Origin: Cololabis saira
Lineage: Eukaryota > Chordata > Actinopteri > Beloniformes > Belonidae
DNA length: 64,000 nucleotides
Direction of reading: 5' to 3'
Assembly (NCBI RefSeq): GCF_033807715.1
Contig: NC_084587.1
Coordinates: forward strand, 25,479,017 to 25,543,016
How positions within the stretch are numbered: the stretch's first letter is position 1; each line of letters opens with the position of its first letter. The notes under the pieces are model-generated. The model was not told the origin of the DNA. It saw nothing but the letters and a program-made list of their open reading frames with translations, and made no database searches. Shown here in pieces: positions 44,545 through 53,857 of this stretch. The translations under genes and the position numbers were made by a program.

Positions 44545-46430
44545 TAGATTCAGATTCAGATTCAGCTTTATTTGTCCTTTGCAAGGAAACTTGTTTTCAC
44601 CCCCGTACGCCACACACAACCTCAAGATACATAAATACATACATTACATCACCCACCCATACACATTAAACAGGAACAACACATTAAACAGGAACACATT
44701 TAGCGACGCAATCTATTTAGTTCTGTTATAGCAGAGGGGACGAAGCTTCGGCTGAACTTGACCCTCTTCCAGGTCAGGGACCTGTACCGGCGGCCAGATG
44801 GAAGCAGCACAAAGTACGGGTTTAGGGGGTGACTGGGGTCCTGGGTGATGGTGAGTGCTCTGCGTGTTATGGCTATGGTGTTGAGGTCAGAGAGGATGGG
44901 GGTGGGGAGGCCAATGATTTTGGCAGCTCTGTGAGTGATTTGTGTCAGTCTTTTTGTGTTGGGGGATGACAACATGTTGAAGAAACAGGAGGAGCAGTAG
45001 AGGAGGATGGGCTGAATTATGCTCTTGTACAGTAACAGTAGGAGGTGGGGGGCCACTGAGAGGGCTCTCAGTTTTCTGATGGCAGAAAGTCTTTGTTGGC
45101 TGCGTTTATGGATGTCGTGGATGTGTGATTCAAAGGTGAGTTTATTGTCTATAATGAATCCCAAGTATCTGAAGGTATCTATCACCTCTACGGCTTCTCC
45201 GTTGATGCTGATGGGGTTGTGGGTGGGGAGGGGGGTTGACTTGCTTGTGCTTGGGGAGGTGATGACCAGTTCTTTGGTTTTGGACACATTGAGGTGCAGA
45301 TGGTTGTCAGAGCACCACTGTGTGAGGTGAGAAATGGAGTTCTGGTATTCTGTGAGTGAAGTGTCTAAAAGTCCAACTACGACAGTGTCATCTGAGTATT
45401 TGAGATATGTGTTTGTGGGTGAGGGGCTGATGCAGTCATTAGTGTAGAGGGTAAACAGGAACGGGCTCAGCACACAGCCCTGTGGGGAACCGGTGTTGGT
45501 GATGGCGTATGATGATGTCACGCTGCCCACTCTGGTGGATTGTGGTCTGTTGCTGAGAAAACTGTGAACCCAGTGGATGAGGAGTGATGGGATGTTCAGG
45601 TGATGGAGTTTCCTGATCATCAGGTGGCGCTGGACGGTGTTGAAGGCGGAGCTGAAGTCGATGAAGAGAAGTCTGGCGAAATTACCGGGGGTTTCAAGGT
45701 GTTGGAGGAGTGAATGAAGGAGGCATGCCACAGCATCCTCTGTTCCCCTCCTCACTTTGTATGCAAACTGGCATGGATCCAAGTGTTGTTCAACAGATGG
45801 GAGGATGATGTCAAGAACCAGTTTCTCCAGGCATTTCATCGGAATTGAGGTTAGTGCAACTGGACGGTAGTGGTTGGGCTCTGAGGGGCGGGGTTTCTTG
45901 GGCACTGGGATGATGATGGATGTTTTCCACAGGGTAGGTACTGTGGCCGTCCTGTAGGACTCCGAGAAGAGGGAGTGCATGATGGGGGCGAGCTCCGTGG
46001 CACACTCCTTCAGCACCCGCCCCTGGATACCGTCTGGCCCTGGGGCTTTGCCAGGTTTACATCGGCCCAGCTGCCGACGTACATCCTCCACCCTAAAAGG
46101 AGCCTGATGCACTGGCTCCGAGAGGGGGAGGGTCTCCAGCAGCGCTTCACACTCCTCTGAACAGTCCATGGTGTCGAAACGGGAATAAAAAGTGTTCAAT
46201 GACTCAGCAAATGTTGTAGGGTCATTTATTGCAGCTGACTTGGGTCGTGGATCCAGGCCCGTGAGTGTTCTCACCTTCTGGAAAGCTTGCCGGGTGTTCA
46301 TGGAGCTGAATTCTAGTTCCAGTTTTTCTTTGTATCTGAGTTTTGCTTTGTAGATTTCATTCTTTATCTGTCGTGTTATGAGTTTAACTGAAACCCAGTC
46401 CTGTTGTTGAAATGCCTTCTGCATTTGCTA
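44545..46430 (-). mobile_element. L2-type LINE, 5' truncated, antisense
   Basis: Read on the minus strand, an open RT frame is followed by a roughly 150-bp 3' UTR and the end GGACAAATAAAGCTGAATCT, then GAATCTGAATC. This is a tail of short direct repeats without poly(A), typical of the L2/Rex-type LINEs. It interrupts the 3' region of the L1-like element. The 5' end lies within the region upstream of the RT, so the endonuclease is lost. I could not fix a target duplication. Confidence 0.83.
44700..46424 (-). CDS. LINE ORF2 C-terminal part: reverse transcriptase
   Basis: The 574-codon frame has no stop. The N-terminal 1-90 is the linker after the endonuclease (KNEIYKAKLRYKEKLELEF). RT follows: LGRCKPGKAPGPDGIQGRVL, NHYRPVALTSIPMKCLEKLV, RLLFIDFSSAFNTVQ (motif A), NTGSPQGCVLSPFLFTLYT (motif B), YLKYSDDTVVVG (motif C, YSDD at about residues 343-346), NVSKTKELVI and FRYLGFIIDNKL. 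The C-terminal end has SIIQPILLYCSSCFFNML and PLNPYFVLLPSGRRYR. It differs clearly in sequence from the RT at 18743, so it belongs to another family in the same group. All catalytic motifs are intact; only the 5' part is lacking. Confidence 0.88.
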   Translation of the reverse strand: MQKAFQQQDWVSVKLITRQIKNEIYKAKLRYKEKLELEFSSMNTRQAFQKVRTLTGLDPRPKSAAINDPTTFAESLNTFYSRFDTMDCSEECEALLETLPLSEPVHQAPFRVEDVRRQLGRCKPGKAPGPDGIQGRVLKECATELAPIMHSLFSESYRTATVPTLWKTSIIIPVPKKPRPSEPNHYRPVALTSIPMKCLEKLVLDIILPSVEQHLDPCQFAYKVRRGTEDAVACLLHSLLQHLETPGNFARLLFIDFSSAFNTVQRHLMIRKLHHLNIPSLLIHWVHSFLSNRPQSTRVGSVTSSYAITNTGSPQGCVLSPFLFTLYTNDCISPSPTNTYLKYSDDTVVVGLLDTSLTEYQNSISHLTQWCSDNHLHLNVSKTKELVITSPSTSKSTPLPTHNPISINGEAVEVIDTFRYLGFIIDNKLTFESHIHDIHKRSQQRLSAIRKLRALSVAPHLLLLLYKSIIQPILLYCSSCFFNMLSSPNTKRLTQITHRAAKIIGLPTPILSDLNTIAITRRALTITQDPSHPLNPYFVLLPSGRRYRSLTWKRVKFSRSFVPSAITELNRLRR

Positions 46431-46832
46431 GGTAGCGGTAGCGATAGCTTAGCTCAGACTGCAATCAGATCTCAAGATTTAGGTCGATTGCTGTTCGTGT
46501 TTTGGATGGCTCCGTGCCGGTTTCGTGCTTTGTTTGTGGTTTTTTGTTGCAGATTTCCAGTGCTTGACGTGTGTCTCCGTGTGTTCCTGCTTCCTGGATT
46601 GGCAGTGGATGTCGTCACCCCCCCCCCCCCCCCCCCCCCACCCCCTCCCCCCCCCCCAAAAAAAACCAAAACAAAAAAAAAAACACTGGGTTTGTATGTG
46701 TATATTTATGTATGTGTACGCATATGTGTGCGTATATATATGTATATATTACATATAGTAATAATGCACATATATACACTTTTGGTTTCTGCCGTCATGG
46801 TATCAATCAATAATATGTGTGCAGACAAGGTA

Positions 46833-46864
<32 letters not shown>

Positions 46865-46870
46865 AAAAAA

Positions 46871-47462
46871 GTATCGCGGGGTCTTGTTCACGAGTGAGGG
46901 AACAATGGAGGGGGAGATTGACAGGTGGATCGGTGCAGCATCCGCAGTTATGCGGTCGATGTACCGGGCCGTCGTGGAGAAGAAGGAGCTGAGTCGAAAG
47001 GTGAAGCTCTCGATTTACTGGTCAATCTACGCACCTACCCTCACCTATGGTCATGAACTTTGGGTAGTGACCAAAAGGAAAAGATCGCGGATACAAGCGG
47101 CCGAGATGAGTTTCCTCCGCAGGGTGGCTGGACGCTCCCTTAGAGATAGGGTGAGGGTTTCGGTCACCCGGGAGGAGCTCGGAGTCGAGCCGCTGCTCCT
47201 TCACATTGAGAGGAGTCAGCTGAGGTGGCTTGGGCATCTGTACTGGATGCCTCCTGAACGCCTCCCTAGGGAGGTGTTCCAGGCATGTCCCTCCGGGAGG
47301 AGACCCCGGGGAAGACCCTGGACACACTGGAGAGACTATGTCTCTCGGCTGGCCTGGGAACGCCTCGGACTCCCCTCGGAAGAGCTGGAGGAAGTGTCTG
47401 GGGTGAAGGAAGTCTGGGCATCTCTGTTGAGAATGCTGTCCCCGCGACCCGGGAACGGATAA
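46871..47462 (+). pseudogene. RTE-type ORF2 (second half)
   Basis: Continues the frame broken at 39020: KYRGVLFTSEGTMEGEID, IYWSIYAPTLTYGHELW, QAAEMSFLRRVAGRSLRDRV, LLLHIERSQLRWLGHLYWMP, GRRPRGRPWTHWRDYVS and WERLGLPSEELEEVSG, ending shortly before the ATGG tail. The frame is free of stops. A longer apparent frame from 46404 is a chimera that reads through the A and C homopolymers of the insertion. Confidence 0.88.
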
Positions 47463-47490
47463 GCGGCGGACGATGGATGGATGAATGGAT

Positions 47491-48282
47491 AAAAAATTGC
47501 ATGTGAACATTCACAATTTTTCTGATACTTAGCTATCCATTGAGACCAAGATTATGCATATTGTCCTTATAATTGGGGAGATATTGTTGATTTAATTTAG
47601 ATAGGCCTGTTCAGGCGAAATTCACCTCCAAAATCCCTAGGGGTGAACAGGTTAACTTTAACGATTAAGTAAACCAAGGTTGCACCATTTAATTAGACAA
47701 CTTGTATCTTTTTATGTTGTTTTCTTAAAACTAAACCAAAGCTGTCCTCCTGACGGATCTACTTATGAACAGCCCATGCTCAAACACTCTAAAGTACTGG
47801 TTTCAGAACCTCTGTGCATAGAGGTGAGCCCGATTATATCCTGCCATTAATTTTCAACCTCCCACACAATTTCAGACTCTTTCCCCACCCAGTGAAATAA
47901 TGTCCAATATTCCAATAGCCAGTTTAAGTAAGTAGGGATTGGATTGGACCACCAAGCAATATGATTGTACCATTTACCTATGCCTCAAACCGCTTCCCAA
48001 TTCTCACTGCATTTGATCCATTTGAAAGAGAAACATTTTTTTATCATCCTTTCAATGTCAGAAGGAGCTAGTTGAGGCAGTGTGGACATCTGATCAGGAC
48101 GTCTGCCAGTTGTCTTACGTAGGAGTTGTTATTGACGTGTCCCATCAGGTGGAAGGCCCATGGCTTGATAGAGAGATTATAATTTTCAACTGGATAAGCT
48201 GGAAGAGGTTTTTGGGAAATGAAAGGTCTGGGTATATCTCCCCACTCTGTTGTTGACCCAGTCCAGGATAAGCTATATAAAA
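47491..48282. other. no supported feature
   Basis: At 48050-48215 GAAGGAGCTAGTTGAGGCAG and CAGGACGTCTGCCAGTTG have a coding-like look that recalls eroded RTE C-terminal sequence, but it cannot be aligned with confidence. Confidence 0.35.
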
Positions 48283-48403
48283 TGTATGTATGTATGTATG
48301 TATGTATGTATGTATGTATGTATGTATGTATGTATGTATGTATGTATGTATGTATGTATGTATGTATGTATGTATGTATGTATGTATGTATGTATGTATG
48401 TAT
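48283..48403. repeat. (GTAT)n microsatellite, left part
   Basis: About 30 perfect units. The other part lies at 52495-52584. Both were one tract before the hAT at 48404-52494 inserted. Confidence 0.97.
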
Positions 48404-48609
48404 CAGTGGTGTAAAGTAACGAAGTACAAGTACTTCGTTACTGTACTTAAGTAAGATTTTTGAGAATTTGTACTTTTATTGATACTTTAATTTTTCTGTA
48501 CTTTTACTTTTACTTTGTTACATTTTCAAGGAAAAAAATCGTACTTTTAATCTGCTATATTTAAAATTGGACACGTCGTTACTCGCTACAAATTAAAGTC
48601 TTACATTAA

Positions 48610-48949
48610 AGGAGCATGAGGCTCCTTTTAAGAAATGAGACTCTCTAGCGCCACCCTTCACCACGACGGCCGTTGGGGGTACTGCAGCCAACAGTGAAGC
48701 CGGCACGGGAGAACGGGGAGAACGCACATGCAGCGTCATGTGACGTCACATCCGCAGCCCAGCGCGGGAAATTCGGGACCGAATTGCAGCACATTTTGCA
48801 GCACACAGCCTGTTCAAGGCAAAGGAGAGATACACTAGAGGGCTCATTCTTTTGGGTTTGGAACGCTTCATCTGACATTATTACTAGAAAACTTAAAATG
48901 TATATGGATTTTTTTCATAAATCTTGCCACAATCCGGCCTCAAGCTCCT
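48610..48949. mobile_element. TTAA-flanked MITE, second family
   Basis: The left end AGGAGCATGAGGC and the right end (reverse complement) AGGAGCTTGAGGCC are bordered by TTAA at 48606-48609 and 48950-48953. It is 340 bp, with no transposase. The ends differ from the AGGGGACC family at 1356. Confidence 0.82.
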
Positions 48950-48969
48950 TTAAATGAAAATGTAGGCTA

Positions 48970-49072
48970 TTGCCGACTACACCGACGCAGAGCTACGGCG
49001 TAGGGTACGCGGCGACGCACACCCTACGCCGTAGCGTTAGGTGTGCGGCGATTTAACGCGGAACCATAAGGT
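48970..49072. mobile_element. Harbinger-like MITE, partial
   Basis: CGACGCAGAGCTACGGCGTA, GGGTACGCGGCGACGC, and the right arm TTTAACGCGGAACCATAAGG match 14193-14346. The left AGGCTGATTTATGG arm is missing. Confidence 0.7.
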
Positions 49073-49684
49073 GGACGTAATTGAGGCCACCATGAGAAAT
49101 TAAGCAGGAAGGGGGGTGCGGGAATTGCCCGTGATTGCCCGGCGGCGGTTCTGTGACGAGACACCTGGGGGCGGACGGGGTGACTCGGCCTCCATACCGA
49201 GAAGGAGGGGGAGCTGCGCCGCAGAGGCGGGCCGGAAGGCCGGAGGAACTGCCGTCGCGTCGAGGATCGACGAGGACCGAGCGGCAGCCGACGCGTTTCC
49301 ATGGGCACCATGCTTTCATTCCACCCCTTCTAAGGTGGTTTTGGCATTTAAAAGTTCAATCAGTTCAAGAGTCTCCTTCATCCTCCTTCAGCTGGGGTTG
49401 CTTAATTTTGACACTGCATACTACAGGCTGGGGGTGTACCTGTCAGCGGGGCCAATGGGGTACAGCAGCAGTGATGAACAAAGGGAGAAATTAAAATGGG
49501 GTAATGGAGACAAACGCTAAAGGGGTCAGAATAATATCACCATTATTTAGAGTTGTAAGCAAATTCTTGGAATAAAGCCACTTTCGACAGCATGACAATG
49601 TTGGGACTTCATTTCTTTGCAATCCTTTTGAAAATAATTTTGTACTTTGAATTTTGTACTTTGTACTTTTTACTTTTGTACTTA

Positions 49685-51095
49685 CCGTATTTTCGCGACC
49701 ATAAGGCGCATATACATTTTTTTAATGTGCCGGGCGCCTTATGAAACGGTGCGCCGTGTATATTACCTGAATTACGGTAATGTAAGGCCGGCCACCATGA
49801 GAACGGTAAAAAGAGAAGGGGGCGGGTGAAGCCCCCCGTGAGTTGCAGACGTGAATGAGACCATTAAACAGTCCTGTTTAATGCGGAAACAGATGATGAA
49901 GACTTTTAAGGATTTGCTTGATGTGTAAAGTGAAATAAAATACAATCAAACTAAGTTTTGCTCCCGCTGTGTTCTGCAGCGCGTGTGTGTTTTGCATGTC
50001 GGGAACCGAGGATGCACCTGCCGCGGGGTTGCGGGGTCCGATCACCGCATCCCCGGGGCAGATCCGGCTGAAATGCCGGTGCTCTTTCCCCGGGAGCCCC
50101 TGCTACCAGTCAATGTGGGTTCCTTTGGTCCCGGCCGGTCGGAACCGGCCACATTCCCCGGTTGAAGCCGCGGTGATGCGCGCTGCTCCAGCCTTCTTCC
50201 TGGTTCCCAAAGCGGGATCCGATCGAATTATCCTGGTTCCCGCCCCCTTTGGGAGAAGGGATTTCTGGGGTACGTCCCAGGTCTGATCAGCTTCACCCTC
50301 CGAGATTTGCAGCCAAATCTGTCGGTTACAAACCCGGTACCGGATCCCCGACATGCGCGTGTGTGTGTTTCGCGGCGCGACACACACACATTCTCATTTA
50401 TGTGGTGCTTGCCTGCCACGGTGATGGACAGAAACTGTATGGCGATTTTTAAAAGAAAAACTTTGCATTAGACGTTTCCAGCCGGAGTCATTATAAGGGC
50501 CAATGAAAAGGGGTGGCTGGATGAAGGGATGATGATCAAGTGGCTGAGACAGGTCTGGAAATTCGGACTGGCGCAGCTGAATTAGCGGAGCGGAGCTCCT
50601 GTCGGATACAAACCCCGGTACCGGATCCCCGACATGCGTGTGTGTGAGCGGGACCAGCGCAGGGGAGCCGACCGGGACCCGGGACCTGGTCCAGCGCGGG
50701 GGAGCGGACTGGGAGCGGACCTGGTCCAGCGCGGGGGGGGCGGAGCGGGAGCCGGGACGCGGGACCAGCGCGGGGGAGCAGGACCCGGGACCGCCACGGT
50801 CAGGATCCGCAGCACAATGGGGTATGAAAAGTTTATTTACTCTTGTGCTTGCCTGCCACACTGATGGACAGAAACTGCCGCCTATGGTGATTTTTAAAAG
50901 AAAAGCGTTGCCTAAACAGACTTTTCCAGCCAGAGTGAAATGAAAAGGGCTGGTGGCTGAGACAGGTTTATGTGTGGCGACCCAGTGGTTTTTTTTTATT
51001 CTTTAATGCGGAAACAGAATATGAACTTTTGAAGGGTTTGATTGATGTGAAAAGTGAAATAAAATATCAAACTAAGTTTTGCTCCTGCTCTATTT
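49685..51095 (+). pseudogene. pogo/Tigger-like element relic with duplicated DDE segments
   Basis: The left edge, after a TA, reads CCGTATTTTCGCGACCATAA and GGCGC, with an inverted GCGCCTTAT nearby. Two plus-strand segments encode the same transposase part. At 50402-50575 it is VVLACHGDGQKL, then, one frame on, IFKRKTLH, TFPAGVIIRANEKGWLDEGM and IKWLRQVW. At 50843-50942 it is LVLACHTDGQKLPPMVIFKR and FPARVK. This is the DDE_1 core around KLPP.VIFK...FP..V in pogo/Tigger/jerky-type transposases. Flanking blocks (AATGCGGAAACAGA at 49878 and 51006; ACCGGATCCCCGACATGCG at 50340 and 50620) are duplicated too. Stops and frameshifts make it dead. Confidence 0.7.
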
Positions 51096-51140
51096 TTACT
51101 TAAGTTATGTTCTTAATGGGTACTTTTTACTTTTACTTAA

Positions 51141-52423
51141 AGCGACACTACGTAACTTTTCCACCTTAATATCATATTTTCAGAGTCATTGTGATGGTAC
51201 AGGTACTGTGATCCAACAGGTTTAATGACACCTCTGTCATGGTCTGAGGGGGTCTGTATCACCTTCACTGGCACTATGTAACTTTGAGGAGCATGGTAGG
51301 AACCCTGCCACACTAAAAAACTACAAATCTTTACAGCTTTGACTGCTTTACGGCATACGTCACTTCCGCCTCCTTCCCGATTCGCAGTCGAGACGAAAAT
51401 GGGCGGGGCTTGGAGCGCAGCTCCGCAGAAGCTGGTAACCCGTTGCTGTGTTGTGGCTGCAGCAGCTCCACATAACAGACGTGGGGAAAAGATCGCTAAT
51501 GGTTTAACTTTTCACCGGTTTCCTGCTCGGAGGCAGAACCACGGACGCCAAGTATGTGATAGTAAAAGAGTGAAAGAGTCATCGGCTCGCGTGGATCGCG
51601 GCTGTAACGACCAAACACCTTCCACACAGTACCACAAACACTCACACAGACCGGGTCGGATCAAAACACGGGTTTTATTCCCCACTTCGCCAGCTAAACG
51701 CAGTTGCTGGCCAGCTCTCTGCGGTGCAAGGAACCCCAATCTTCAGATAAAACTAGTTTGTTGAGGAAAAAATATTAACTCTTATTTGTAGCTGCAGAGG
51801 AAAAAAATAATCTCACGAGGAAAACAAAAATATTGCTCACGCCTCGGAGCCTATTCCGCATAATATAGCAGTCAAAAAAAAAAGAAAAGAGAAGTAAGAG
51901 GGATACAAAACATGTACTGTATGTTGTACTATTATACAAATTTATTGAAACACATGGCGAGTCAAACATTTACCAAAGCAGCTGCCAAACACTCCTAAAC
52001 AAGGTAGCCGGAGACGGTGGTTCTGCAGAACCGCGGCAGTAAATCCTTTCTAAAGAGTGCAGCTCCGACGAGGAGCTCCATTCTTTGATAGGGGATTTCA
52101 TATGGATCCAAACCGTTAATAATCATTATTTTCTCCATATACCGCTCCCTGGCTTCCTTGTTTGAGGTATCCCGGTAAATTCCAGTTCCTTTCCAGCAGT
52201 TTAACATATTTTTTTTGCGTTCCGTCTGTTCACTTGGTGAAACAGAAAAGTCCGTCCCGTCTTCATTCGCTATCAAACCAAATGCACGCGACGGGACAGG
52301 ATCTTTCCGGCAGTACGCGCTGGTGCTCATGGGAAACGTAGTGTTCTTTCTGGTAAAGCACTACCGCTTTTGTCCAAAAGATGCCGCCAAACTCAGAAAA
52401 GCTGAAAGTTACGTTGTGCTGCT
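51141..52423. mobile_element. TTAA-flanked element with THAP-like relic
   Basis: The left end AGCGACACTACGTAACTTT and the right end (reverse complement) AGCAGCACAACGTAACTTTC are flanked by TTAA (51137-51140 and 52424-52427). It is 1,283 bp. On the plus strand near 51441-51530 a frame reads RCCVVAAAAPHNRRGEKIAN and LTFHRFPA, which resembles the start of a THAP zinc finger. The second cysteine is lost, apparently through a compensating 1-bp loss and gain. A minus frame at 51995-52330 (111 codons, KKNMLNCWKGTGIYRD) is unidentified. TTAA plus THAP is consistent with Kolobok, by inference. Confidence 0.7.
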
Positions 52424-52494
52424 TTAAGTAATTTTCAAGCAGAAAATCTGTACTTTTACTCAAGTACAATATTTTTGTACTTTTTCCACCTCTG

Positions 52495-52584
52495 GTATGT
52501 ATGTATGTATGTATGTATGTATGTATGTATGTATGTATGTATGTATGTATGTATGTATGTATGTATGTATGTATGTATGTATGT
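52495..52584. repeat. (GTAT)n microsatellite, right part
   Basis: The continuation of the tract at 48283-48403, separated by the hAT. Confidence 0.97.
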
Positions 52585-53449
52585 AGGGAGTATGTCTGGG
52601 AACTAAGCCCTTTTAACATGAGTCTTTGTATTAAGCAAATACAATCTTAGACAAACCCATCTCAAACAGAACGGTTGAATCATATGGGGTGTTTAGTATT
52701 GCCCACACATTTTTTTTTCTTTTTGGTTTATTTCTGTTTGAGAAATGATGGCAGGGTTAAAGTTATATGTTATTTTTAGACTACAACCTAATTCTTGTGC
52801 ATGGGTGTAAGTACAAAAGTCTCAATTAAGATAAAGGTGAGTGCTCTTTCACTAACATTGATTTGTTGGAAGATATAGTTTAAGATATAATTTGGTCTTC
52901 AGTCTTTTTACTACTGAGCTGAAAAGGCTGGTCTTACTTTATCTTTCTTGTTTTTCACTGGTATATTGCATTCAGCAGAGGTATTGTTGCTATGGATACC
53001 TGTAGTTCAAAAGGTCCATGCACTGATTTAGCATGGTGTCTTCACTAAAGCCCTAAGGAACTGTGTAGGGCTGTGTTAAGGTTTTAGTTTGTCAGAATAA
53101 TAAATCAAGTCACATGAACTGGCCCAAAAAGCCCCCCCCCCCACCAAACCCAATCATTGCAACAGAAACAGCTGTTGCAGCTAATATAGTACATTTTGAT
53201 GAATCACAAATACCACAAATTAACCTTTCAGTCATGAGGGGATGTATAATTGTTTGATTTAACAAATTAGTTAGTTAATTAGTTGGATAACAGCAGAAAG
53301 TTTTTCTTCATTCAGTTCACATGAGACTTGTCCGACAAAATAACAGGAGAGGATCACATACGATAATAAAGTCTTGAATTGTATCTCCAGTATTTCCTTG
53401 TAAGTATATTATGGCTGTTCTTCCCAAATGGAGACATAAGGCCTGTGGG
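52585..53449. other. no supported feature
   Basis: No domain or paired repeat recognised. A C-run lies at 53131-53142. Confidence 0.5.
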
Positions 53450-53745
53450 ACTGAGCTATCCATCTACTTTTGCTTACGTCAATTTGGGTCAGAGGGCCAG
53501 TAGCCAAAGTGCCAAGGTCCAGACCTCCCTCTCCCTGCCTACATTGTCCAGCTCTTCCGGGGCTTCCAAGGTGTTCCCAGGCCAGCTGAAAGATACAGTC
53601 TCTCCAATGTGTTCTGGTTTGGCCTCGGGCGCCACCCTAGTTGGACCTGCCTGAAACATCTACCAAGGAAGGTGTCCAGGGGGCACCCTCACCAGATGCT
53701 TGAACCACCTTAGCTGGCTCCTCTCAGTGTGGAGGTGTGGTTTCC
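53450..53745 (-). pseudogene. RTE/Expander-type ORF2 C-terminal fragment
   Basis: The minus strand encodes HTERSQLRWFKHLVRVPPG, matching HIERSQLRWLGHLYRMPPG of the copy at 25295, followed by eroded equivalents of RPRTRWRDYVS and of WERLGLPSEELEEV (SWPGNTLEAPEELDNV) in shifting frames. A stop and frameshifts interrupt it, and no tail follows. It is the oldest of the three RTE copies. Confidence 0.72.
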
Positions 53746-53857
53746 TAAAGCCAGCACATAGCTCAACACACATAAAACTAATTAAAGCTGCAAGCAGCGA
53801 TGAACGGGCCCTAGCGCGTGCAATTTTCACCAATTATGGTCAAGGACTCAAAACCGA

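Larger units (their letters stand above)
39021..46868 (+). mobile_element. compound insertion: L1-like 3' region with poly(A), 17-bp TSD
   Basis: The insertion is flanked by AAGTATCGCGGGGTCTT (39004-39020 and 46869-46885) and ends in an A-rich tail (46829-46868, A19-G-A18). Target duplication plus poly(A) fits target-primed integration by an L1-type machinery in plus orientation. Its own sequence is the GC-rich blocks 39021-40336 and 43621-44540 and the 3' block 46431-46868 (with a C-homopolymer at 46618-46658). No RT frame is present, so this is a 5'-truncated 3' UTR. Two later insertions occupy the rest: family A (40338-43615) and an antisense L2-type LINE (44545-46430). Boundary bases A/T at the ends leave 1-2 bp ambiguity. 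Confidence 0.8.
38302..47490 (+). mobile_element. RTE/Expander-type LINE, split by a 7.85-kb insertion
   Basis: The two halves, 38302-39020 and 46869-47490, belong to one LINE copy. The first ends in AAGTATCGCGGGGTCTT, and the second starts with the same 17 bp and continues the RT frame. The 3' end is GGATAAGCGGCGGACGATGG with ATGGATGAATGG, the tail type of the copy at 25295. The 5' side is short because of an internal deletion that joins a piece of the endonuclease directly to the RT. MITE sequence lies at the left border. Confidence 0.88.
48404..52494. mobile_element. 4.1-kb hAT element inserted in (GTAT)n, with nested elements
   Basis: The left end is CAGTGGTGTAAAGTAACGAA and the right end (reverse complement) is CAGAGGTGGAAAAAGTACAA. 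GTATGTAT flanks both sides (48396-48403 and 52495-52502), consistent with an 8-bp hAT duplication but not independent proof inside this microsatellite. Near the left end GTAACGAAGTAC-AA-GTACTTCGTTAC is an inverted pair. The hAT backbone is the GTACTTTTACTT-rich sequence at 48404-48605, about 49560-49682, 51095-51136 and 52428-52494. The remainder is other elements plus a GC-rich segment (49080-49560) I cannot assign. No hAT transposase is recognised. Confidence 0.85.

Noticed and set aside
46404..47462. 352-codon plus-strand frame
   Set aside because: It is a chimera reading through a C-run and A-runs of the L1-like tail into the RTE LINE. Only the part from 46871 is a real protein relic.
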